In this document: in pieces, positions 34,591 to 40,896 of the stretch
Position numbering within the stretch: position 1 is the stretch's first letter
Layout: the number at the start of each line of letters is the position of its first letter
Source: Desulfuromonas sp.
GTDB lineage: Bacteria > Desulfobacterota > Desulfuromonadia > Desulfuromonadales > BM501
Assembly (NCBI RefSeq): GCF_002868845.1
Contig: NZ_PKUB01000015.1
Coordinates: forward strand, 20,076-62,511
Direction: 5' to 3'
DNA length: 42,436 nt
Notes under the pieces: generated by a model
What the model was told of the DNA's origin: nothing
Databases searched by the model: none
What the model saw: the letters and a program-made list of their open reading frames with translations, nothing else
Translations under genes and position numbers: made by a program

Positions 34591-34609
34591 TGAGTAGTTC
34601 GTGTACTCA
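34591..34609. promoter_or_regulatory. Palindromic operator upstream of the sigma54 activator
   Basis: TGAGTAgttcgtgTACTCA: perfect 6-bp arms, 7-bp centre, lying at the expected transcription start, 13-31 bp before the ATG. A repressor here would block the promoter at 34614-34643. Confidence 0.5.
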
Positions 34610-34613
34610 GGGG

Positions 34614-34643
34614 AGTATATAGCGCTTCAAGAGGCCCTGTCAA
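34614..34643 (-). promoter_or_regulatory. Sigma70-type promoter of the sigma54 activator gene
   Basis: On the minus strand consensus TTGACA (34643-34638), 18-bp spacer, TATACT (34619-34614). Confidence 0.75.
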
Positions 34644-34744
34644 AGGCCCTTTTCGGCCGCCGGGGCAGACCCGAGAATATGCTTGCCAGTTTTCCTCAAA
34701 AGGTGTACCCCTATCGGCTCGACTTTCACCAAAGGAGATGAACC

Positions 34745-35917
34745 ATGGGCATCCTTGCCAATACCGTAAACATCTGCCAGTTCCGGGTCACCGGGGCCCT
34801 CCCCGCCGGGGATCTTGCCGAATGGGCGGGCGAGTGCCTGGCCCGGAAGGGCTTTCGCCCCATCGACCAGGGCGCCGAGGAACTCTCGGTCGGCTGGGCC
34901 CACATCGACGATCCCCAGAGGAGCGATTTCGCCGACTCCGGGGTCTTCAGCCGCGACCACTACCTGGCCTTCACCCTGCGCCGCGACCAGCGCCGGATTC
35001 CCGCCGCTCTGTTCAAGACCTATTTCAATCAGGCCCAGAGCGAGTTCCTGGCGGCCACTCCGGGGCTGCAGCGGGTTCCCAAGCAGAAGAAGGAAGAGCT
35101 GCGCGACGCGGTGCGCCTCTCCCTGTTCGCCCGCACCCTGCCCGCCCCCTCCTTCTACGACGCGGTCTGGGACACCCGCACCGGCCTGGTCAGCTTCACC
35201 AGCCTCAGCCCCCAGGTCGTGGAACTGTTCGAGAACCAGTTCAAGCAAAGCTTCGAGGGGCTGCGCCTGGTGACCGTCCATCCCTACGACCGGGCCGAAG
35301 CGGTGCTGGACGAGGCGCTGAAGCCGGCCCTGGCCAAGGCCAACGGGGCCGGGAGCGAGACCGTCCTCGACCTGATCCAGGGCAACCGCTGGCTGGGCAG
35401 GGACTTCCTGCACTGGCTCCTCTACCAGAGCCTGAACGGGGCCTCGGAATACCGGGTAAGCCGGCCCGGCCCGGCCCTGGAGGACGAGGGCTTCGTCGCC
35501 TACCTCGACGACCGTCTGACCCTGGTGGGAGACGCCGAATCGGGCCAGCAGAAAGTTACCGTGGCCGGCCCTCAGGACCGCTTCAGCGAAGTGCGCACCG
35601 CCCTGCACCGGGGCAAGGAGATCCTCGAGGCCCGTCTCCACATCGAAAAAAGGGAGCAGGAATGGACCCTGACCCTGAAGGGGGAGCTGTTCCAGTTCTC
35701 CTCCTTCAAGGCCCCGGCCGTGCAGCTGGAGAGGGACGAAATGACCGACCCGGGCCGGGAGCGGGAAGCGGTCTTCTACGAACGGATGTATCTTCTGGAA
35801 GAGGGGATGCAGCTGTTCGACAGCCTGTTCGCGGCGTTTCTTCGGGAGCGCCTCGGCGGGACCTGGCCGGAGCAGGAAAAGCTCATGGGCGAGTGGCTGG
35901 CGGAGGAGGAGGCCTAA
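34745..35917 (+). CDS. rdgC: RdgC-family recombination-associated protein
   Basis: A 390-aa RdgC-like protein. In enterobacteria RdgC is a ring-shaped DNA-binding protein that limits RecA. Seen: an N-terminal NICQFRVTG...FRPIDQGAEELSVGWAHIDDP, the LAFTLRRDQRRIPAALFK segment, and a helical C-terminal half; length is somewhat above the usual 300 residues. ATG at 34745 has AAAGGAG 7 nt upstream. It is divergent from the sigma54 activator. Its TAA overlaps the end of the convergent HD-GYP gene by 3 bp. Sequence is diverged from enterobacterial RdgC, so the molecular role is inferred. Confidence 0.82.
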   Translation: MGILANTVNICQFRVTGALPAGDLAEWAGECLARKGFRPIDQGAEELSVGWAHIDDPQRSDFADSGVFSRDHYLAFTLRRDQRRIPAALFKTYFNQAQSEFLAATPGLQRVPKQKKEELRDAVRLSLFARTLPAPSFYDAVWDTRTGLVSFTSLSPQVVELFENQFKQSFEGLRLVTVHPYDRAEAVLDEALKPALAKANGAGSETVLDLIQGNRWLGRDFLHWLLYQSLNGASEYRVSRPGPALEDEGFVAYLDDRLTLVGDAESGQQKVTVAGPQDRFSEVRTALHRGKEILEARLHIEKREQEWTLTLKGELFQFSSFKAPAVQLERDEMTDPGREREAVFYERMYLLEEGMQLFDSLFAAFLRERLGGTWPEQEKLMGEWLAEEEA

Positions 35918-37074
35918 CCGGCCGCCCCCGACGCCTGCCCGTCTTCGAAATATTCCAGGATCTGCAGGAAGTTCGCCGCCAGGGCCGGATGCAATACGGT
36001 CCCCGCCGCGGCGCGCACCCGGGCGGCGACCAGCTCCTTCGAAAGGGCGTCGCGATAGGCCCGGCGGGTGCGCTGGGCGTCGTAGAAATCGGAGACGGTG
36101 GTCAACTGGCTGCAGAGATTCTGCCGCCACCCGGATGCCACACGTGGGTAGCCGGCCCCCTCGAAATGGATGTGATGCTCGAAGGCGGCCACCGCCGCCA
36201 GGCGCGGAACCCCGGGGGTTTCGAGCAGGTAGCGGGCGCCCGTCCGGGGGTGCTGGCGGATCAGTCCCCACTCCTCCTCGGTCAGGGAATCCGGCTTGTT
36301 GAGGACCTCCCCGGGGATGAAGAGCTTGCCCACGTCGTGGAGCATGGCGGCGACCCCGATGTCGTGGAGCAGAGGCCCCTCGATGCCGAGAGCCATGGCC
36401 TGGGCCAGGGTGAGGATGCAGACGTTGACCGAATGGACGAAGGTGTAGTCGTCCCGCTCCTTCATCGGGGCCAGGGCCAGGAAAGGGTTGGACGCACCAG
36501 CCAGGGCCTCGGCGAACTCGGTCACCACCTCCGAGATGCCCGCGGAATGAAGCCTGCGGCGCTTGCGGACCCCCTCGAAAATCTCCGCTCCACACTCCTG
36601 CCCCGCAGAGAGACGCTCGAGGCGGGCATGCACCTTGGAGCCCCCGCCTTTTCCGTCCAGGGCGGGGGAGGGGCCGCGCACGTCGACCTGCCCCAGGCGG
36701 ATCCTGCCCGAAGCTCCCAGCGATCCCGAACCGGGCCCGCCCCGGGTCAGAACGCCGACCAGCGCCTTCAGATCCTCCCTCCCGACCCCCCTCAACAGCT
36801 GGATGTGACCGATTCCCCGGGCGCGAAGAATGCGGGCGAAACGCTCCAGGTGCATGCTCCCGGCCAGGGGGCATCAGGCAAAGACCAGCTCCTCCTCGAC
36901 CAACATCAGGGCCACCTCGTCCTCGCCGGCCAGGGCCTCTTCCAGGCAGGAATAGGCGCTTCCGAGCAGGGCCTCGACCTGCCGGTGCTCCGGAGAATAA
37001 AGCGAAGCGTTGGCGGCGGCCATCACCAGGCGGCGCACAAAGCCTTCGACGCTGTTCATGCGGTCGGTATCCAT
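35914..37074 (-). pseudogene. HD-GYP domain protein interrupted by in-frame TGA
   Basis: A 386-codon frame with one internal TGA (36874-36876). The first 66 residues (FVRRLVMAAANASLYSPEHRQVEALLG...LVEEELVFA) are an N-terminal module also found at the start of the neighbouring HEAT protein. After the TGA the same frame continues CPLAGSMHLERFARILRARGIGHIQLLRGVGREDL and then the HD-GYP phosphodiesterase domain: VHSVNVCILTLA, MLHDVGKLFIP (HD motif), HPRTGARYLL, FEHHIHFEGAGYP (GYP motif). GGA to TGA is the simplest origin. RBS GAGGAA overlaps the HEAT stop. If the stop is real, a 313-aa product could start at the Met at 36855 with an intact HD-GYP domain but without the N-terminal module. Predicted role: c-di-GMP hydrolysis. 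Confidence 0.85.
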
Positions 37075-37082
37075 CTATTCCT

Positions 37083-39227
37083 CTAGATCCTCGCCAGGGC
37101 CGCCTCGGCGAGCTCCGACAGTTCGTTCCCGCCGACCTTCGCCAGCCGCTCCAGCAGACCGCGCGCCTCACCCGCCGGATACCGGTCCAGGCTTCCCACG
37201 ATCTCGACCTTGAGGCGGTGAAGCTGACGCCGGTGCAGAAGCGGCCGGCTCTCCAGCAGGCGCTCCAGCTCCGGAATGGCCTCGGCGCTGCCGATCCCGG
37301 CCAGGGCATGGACCGCGCCGCACTTGAGCTCGAATTCGAAATCGACCACGCTCGCCCTGCCGAGGATCGCGAGCAACTTTTCCAGAACCTGCGGACTGCG
37401 GCTTTTCTCTGCGGACTGCATGAACTGGAGTCGCTCATCCGGGTCGGGGCTGTCCAGCCCCTTGAGCAGCAGCTGCTCCATGCGGGGGTCGCCGAGATGC
37501 AGAAGGGCCTTGAACACCTCCTGCCGCACCCGGGCGTGGGGGTGGTGGATCAGGCGGTGAAGATAGGGGGCGACCCCGGGGTCGCCGAGGTTGCGAAGAA
37601 GCAGCACCAGGTTCCTGACCACGTACCAGCGGGCGTCGGACAGGCGCAGCAGGGCCGCGGGCCGCGCCGCCGCCCCCAGCTTCTGCAGGCAGTCGAGGAC
37701 GTAGCGCCGGCGCGAACGGTCCGCCTCCTCGGCCAAGAGGTCGAGAAGGGGCTCAGCGAAGGGGCTTCCCACCCGCAGGATGAGCGCCCGGATGTCCGGG
37801 GACTTGGACTTGCCCCAGACGGAGAGACCGGCCAGGACCTTCTCGAGAAAGGCGCTCCGGGCGAAGGAGGCGAGAAGGTCGTCCCGGGGCTGAAGCCCCC
37901 CGGCGGCCCACCCGGCCCCCCCGAGGCGCTCGTGCAGCTCCGCCCGGGCGAGGAAATCCCCCATCTCGAGCAGGTAATCGACGTGCTCCGCCAGGCCGTC
38001 CTTGAGCCCCTCCGAGTCCTCGTCCGTCCCCAGCGACCTGAGCACCTCCACGGTGACGGCGGCGGCCTGCACTTCGACCCGGTGCGGCTCCAGCGACTCC
38101 TTGAGCATCTCCACCCCCTCGCGCTGGGCGGGGGGAAGGCGATTCAGACCGACCAGGCTCTCCAGCTTGTCCCGGTAAGCCTCGGGGACGTAGTTCCCAC
38201 TGGTGTCCTGTCCCAGGACATCGCCGAGCATTCGCTCCCGCTCCTCATCGCGCACCCCGGGAGCGGCCGGGGTGCCGGAGGCCCCCTCGCCCAGGCGGGC
38301 GAAGCGCTCGAGGAGCTTCAGGATGGCCGTGGGAACCGTGGCCCGCTGAAGGTTGACATCCTCCAGAACCTCCAGGATCGTCTTTTGGGGCAGGCGCCCG
38401 AGGAGCCCTTCGGCGACCCCCCTGCGGCTCGCCAGGGAGTTGAAGGCGCTGCCGAGGAGCTGCTTGCGAAGACCGGGGTTCAAGCCATCCGCCAGGGCAC
38501 TCATCTTTTCCAGGGCCTCGGCCCGCTCCCCCTCTTCCATCCCCTCGTCGCCCAGCTCCCTGAGGAAGGTGGCGATGGTCTCGTCGTAGGCGGCCGCCGA
38601 TCCGCCGGGGAGGAAGTCCTCCCCCTCGTTCATGACCCGGGCCAGGGCACGGGGATCCTCGATCCCCTCCGGCTCCCCCTCCCCTTTCACATCGCCGGCC
38701 ATGAGGGCACGGATAAAGCGGCCCCAGAGGTCCTCCTGCTGACCCTGCGCCCCTTCGGCGGCCCCAAAGGCCCCGTAGTCGACCCCCTTGATGACCAGGT
38801 GCTCCAGGCCGGCCCCGGCGGCCACCTGCTCGATCCCCCCCTGTTCCTGCACCTGCTCGCGGCTCATCCCCATGATCCGGTGGAACCGGCCAAGGTCCTC
38901 GGCCCCGAGGCCGGGACGAAAGACCAGGGCGGCGGCGCCTTGCCGGGAAAGATCCTGGGCGAGGTCCCGGAAGACCGGGTCGTTCTCGTCCAGCTCTGCG
39001 TCGCCCAGAAAGAGGGTGTTGCGGCCGATCCCCAGGGTGATTTCCCCCCCGGGGGCCAAAAGCTGGTTCAGGAGGTCGAGAGCCTTGCCGGAGGCCGAAG
39101 CGATGATCGGATGATCGCCGGGGTAGGTAACGAAATGACGGCGGGAGATATTGAGGGCGTAGATGAAGTTGGCCAGGACCTTGGCGTCCAGGTCAAGATC
39201 GTTGCTGGCAGGGGCACCTGGCGCCAA
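37083..39227 (-). CDS. HEAT-repeat protein with HD-GYP-partner N-terminal module
   Basis: A 714-aa cytoplasmic protein. Residues about 15-115 form a module (LANFIYALNISRRHFVTYPGDHPII...LGIGRNTLFLGDAELDENDPVFRDLAQDLSRQG) that parallels the start of the adjacent HD-GYP gene. A long helical middle follows. From about residue 500 there are HEAT-type repeats: RALILRVGSPFAEPLLDLLAEE, RRYVLDCLQKLGAAARPAALLRLSD, WYVVRNLVLLLRNLGDPGVAPYLHRLI, VRQEVFKALLHLGDPRMEQLLLKGL. Start is TTG (39227), supported by GGAGG 7 nt upstream. Its stop is 8 bp from the HD-GYP ATG, so they are one operon. HEAT arrays are protein-binding scaffolds; the partner is unknown. Confidence 0.88.
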   Translation of the reverse strand: MAPGAPASNDLDLDAKVLANFIYALNISRRHFVTYPGDHPIIASASGKALDLLNQLLAPGGEITLGIGRNTLFLGDAELDENDPVFRDLAQDLSRQGAAALVFRPGLGAEDLGRFHRIMGMSREQVQEQGGIEQVAAGAGLEHLVIKGVDYGAFGAAEGAQGQQEDLWGRFIRALMAGDVKGEGEPEGIEDPRALARVMNEGEDFLPGGSAAAYDETIATFLRELGDEGMEEGERAEALEKMSALADGLNPGLRKQLLGSAFNSLASRRGVAEGLLGRLPQKTILEVLEDVNLQRATVPTAILKLLERFARLGEGASGTPAAPGVRDEERERMLGDVLGQDTSGNYVPEAYRDKLESLVGLNRLPPAQREGVEMLKESLEPHRVEVQAAAVTVEVLRSLGTDEDSEGLKDGLAEHVDYLLEMGDFLARAELHERLGGAGWAAGGLQPRDDLLASFARSAFLEKVLAGLSVWGKSKSPDIRALILRVGSPFAEPLLDLLAEEADRSRRRYVLDCLQKLGAAARPAALLRLSDARWYVVRNLVLLLRNLGDPGVAPYLHRLIHHPHARVRQEVFKALLHLGDPRMEQLLLKGLDSPDPDERLQFMQSAEKSRSPQVLEKLLAILGRASVVDFEFELKCGAVHALAGIGSAEAIPELERLLESRPLLHRRQLHRLKVEIVGSLDRYPAGEARGLLERLAKVGGNELSELAEAALARI

Positions 39228-39343
39228 GGGACGGCCTCCGGAGACGGATCAGGGATGGAGAACGGGGAAGATTCCTCACCCCGGGAGCCTAGCACGAAAG
39301 GCGGGCCGCCCTCAATCGACAAATGCCCGGACCGGGAGCGGAC

Positions 39344-39371
39344 AAAAAAAACCGGCCATCCGGCCGGTTTT
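39344..39371 (-). terminator. Intrinsic terminator of the 58-aa gene
   Basis: On the minus strand AAAACCGGCC (39371-39362) and GGCCGGTTTT (39357-39348) form a perfect 10-bp stem with a 4-nt loop, ending in TTTTTTT. Confidence 0.85.
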
Positions 39372-39396
39372 CACCCCTCAGCGTCGGAGGGAACTT

Positions 39397-39573
39397 TCAA
39401 TCACGGAATTCGGACCCCGTGGACTCGTCAGTCTTCTTCTCGGCCTCCTCGGAAGCCTTCCCCTTCAATTCTTCCGCGGACTCCCCGAGGCTCTCCTCGT
39501 GGTGCCCCCCGAAGGGATGCATAACCCTTTCCTTCAAATCATGCCAACGCTCTTTCCAAGGTTCGTTTTTCAT
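39397..39573 (-). CDS. 58-aa highly charged small protein
   Basis: A short gene reading MKNEPWKERWHDLKERVMHP, then FGGHHEESLGESAEELKGKA and a Glu/Lys-rich tail ending GSEFRD. It is not recognised. It is hydrophilic and predicted helical or disordered, somewhat reminiscent of CsbD-like or other small stress proteins, but no signature proves that. Support for it being real: AGGGGG ribosome binding site 8 nt upstream, a near-consensus promoter (39617-39646), and a perfect intrinsic terminator directly after the stop, making a compact single-gene unit. Confidence 0.8.
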   Translation of the reverse strand: MKNEPWKERWHDLKERVMHPFGGHHEESLGESAEELKGKASEEAEKKTDESTGSEFRD

Positions 39574-39616
39574 GGTCTAGCCCCCTTTCTTCTTTTGAGG
39601 TGAACCTTACACGACA

Positions 39617-39646
39617 ATTATATCGCGAAATCCTTGAAGTGGTCAA
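39617..39646 (-). promoter_or_regulatory. Sigma70-type promoter of the 58-aa gene
   Basis: On the minus strand TTGACC (39646-39641), 18-bp spacer, consensus TATAAT (39622-39617), about 44 bp before the ATG. Confidence 0.7.
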
Positions 39647-39804
39647 AAGGGACGCAAAATCGGGAATCTGGAGCCTGCAAAGAGGCGGCCCCGATGGAAC
39701 TGAAAAGACCCGAACGATTGTGCACGCCCTCGTTTCGCTCCGCGTGGCACAGAAGCTTTCGCTCTCCCCATTCGCCCCAGCCGAAGCGGAGTGGATGAGT
39801 TTGG

Positions 39805-39851
39805 AAAAAACGCGGACGACTGCTCGAGCCGCAGGCGAGTTTTCGTCCGCG
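39805..39851 (-). terminator. Intrinsic terminator of the SDR-like gene
   Basis: On the minus strand CGCGGACGA (39851-39843) pairs with TCGTCCGCG (39819-39811), with a secondary GC-rich stem in the loop, then TTTTTT. It begins 7 bp after the stop of the SDR-like gene. Confidence 0.75.
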
Positions 39852-39857
39852 CCGAAT

Positions 39858-40751
39858 TCATCTGCGAAGTGGAGGAAGCCCGCCCTCCAGGCTCGCCCTC
39901 AGCCCCGCCTCCAGGGTCGGGTAAAGCAGCTGTACGCCGAGCTTTTCGAGCATCCGGGCGTTGTCCATGCGCCGCGACTCGGCGATATAGGAAAGCATCA
40001 GGGGTGTCATCACCTTGCGGGCCTCGTCCAGGCCGATCCGAGGCGGCCGAGGCAGCCCGGCCGCGTCGGCCACGGCCTCGAAATACTCGGTCATGGTGCC
40101 GGCCTGGCCGTCGCTGACGTTGAAGATCTCGCCGTCCTCCCCTTTTTCCGCCGCGGCCAGGCAGACCCGGACCAGGTCGTCGGCATGGATGCGGTTGGTG
40201 TAGGAAGCGTCCTCGGGGCGCAGCACCGGGTGGCCCTCCCGGATGCGGGCCAGGGGAAGCCGCCCGGGTCCGTAGATCCCCGTCACCCGCAGGATCACCA
40301 CGGGGATGCCGCGTCCCTTGCCCCAGCCGGCCAGCAGCGTCTCGGCGTCGAGGCGGCGCCTGGCCCGGGCGGTCTGGGGATTGACCGGCGTCTCCTCGGT
40401 CACGGTCGCCCCGCCGCAGTCGCCGTAGACCCCGCTGGTGCTGATGTAAACAAGCTTCGCCGGCTCCTCGCCCGGCTCCACCGAGGCGCAGAAGACCCGC
40501 ACCCGGGTGTCGAGCATTCCGCCGCCGGGCGGCGGCGCGAAATAGAAGACCGTCGCCCCCTTCGTCGGCAGCCCGCCGATCGGCTCCATCCCGTCGAGGT
40601 CGCCCCGCACCGCGGCGACGCCCTCCGCCTCCAGGCGCTTGGCGCTCTTCTCCGAGCGGGCCAGTGCAGTCACCGTCCCCCCCCCCTCGATGGCCAGCTT
40701 CGCCACCCGCCGGCCGATGTCTCCGCAGCCGATGATCAGTATCTTGTTCAC
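39858..40751 (-). CDS. NAD(P)-dependent epimerase/dehydratase-like (atypical SDR)
   Basis: A 297-aa Rossmann protein of the atypical extended SDR group (YeeZ-like). Nucleotide motif ILIIGCGDIGRRVAKLAIEGG at the start, YISTSGVYGDCGGATVTEETPVNP, VILRVTGIYGPGRLPLARI, NRIHADDLVRVCLAA and IFNVSDGQAGTMTEYF. The classical YxxxK catalytic pair is missing, as usual for this subgroup, so enzymatic activity is uncertain. The start is GTG at 40751, giving VNKILIIGCGDIG with GGAGAAACAAG upstream; an ATG 30 codons earlier would overlap the palindromic repeat (40839-40870) and add a non-conserved tail. It is downstream of pepN on the same strand. Confidence 0.85.
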   Translation of the reverse strand: MNKILIIGCGDIGRRVAKLAIEGGGTVTALARSEKSAKRLEAEGVAAVRGDLDGMEPIGGLPTKGATVFYFAPPPGGGMLDTRVRVFCASVEPGEEPAKLVYISTSGVYGDCGGATVTEETPVNPQTARARRRLDAETLLAGWGKGRGIPVVILRVTGIYGPGRLPLARIREGHPVLRPEDASYTNRIHADDLVRVCLAAAEKGEDGEIFNVSDGQAGTMTEYFEAVADAAGLPRPPRIGLDEARKVMTPLMLSYIAESRRMDNARMLEKLGVQLLYPTLEAGLRASLEGGLPPLRR

Positions 40752-40838
40752 CTTGTTTCTCCTGTTGAAAAATCGCTCTCTGCCCCTCGCCCCCCCCTTC
40801 GACGCAGGCGGACAAGTCGTTGGGGCGCCCTCTCTTTG

Positions 40839-40870
40839 CATCCTTTCTCTGGGCGGTCAGAGAAAGGATG
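40839..40870. repeat. Perfect 13-bp palindrome, REP-like intergenic repeat
   Basis: CATCCTTTCTCTG (40839-40851) and CAGAGAAAGGATG (40858-40870) flank a GGCGGT loop. It sits between pepN and the SDR-like gene, next to a second hairpin. The perfect, non-terminator stem-loop resembles dispersed intergenic palindromes seen in many copies in some proteobacterial genomes. Confidence 0.75.
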
Positions 40871-40873
40871 GCG

Positions 40874-40893
40874 CCGGGGGCGCAATCCCCCGG
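40874..40893. terminator. Hairpin just after the pepN stop
   Basis: CCGGGGG (40874-40880) and CCCCCGG (40887-40893) pair with a 6-nt loop. TTTTT follows on the plus strand, so it is a terminator in the rightward sense, although the adjacent gene runs leftward. It may be part of a composite repeat with 40839-40870. Confidence 0.5.
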
Positions 40894-40896
40894 TTT

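Noticed and set aside
36874-36876. The TGA in the HD-GYP gene as a selenocysteine codon
   Set aside because: A small hairpin (TGC...GCA around TGGCC) follows the TGA and Cys is the next residue, but the loop is too close to the TGA for a bacterial SECIS element. No HD-GYP selenoproteins are known to me, the position is not a redox site, and two other genes have TAA and TAG in the same way.
36874-37074. The 66-aa frame before the HD-GYP domain as an independent small gene
   Set aside because: It is in register with the HD-GYP frame, and the module it starts is completed only after the TGA, as shown by the parallel module in the HEAT protein.
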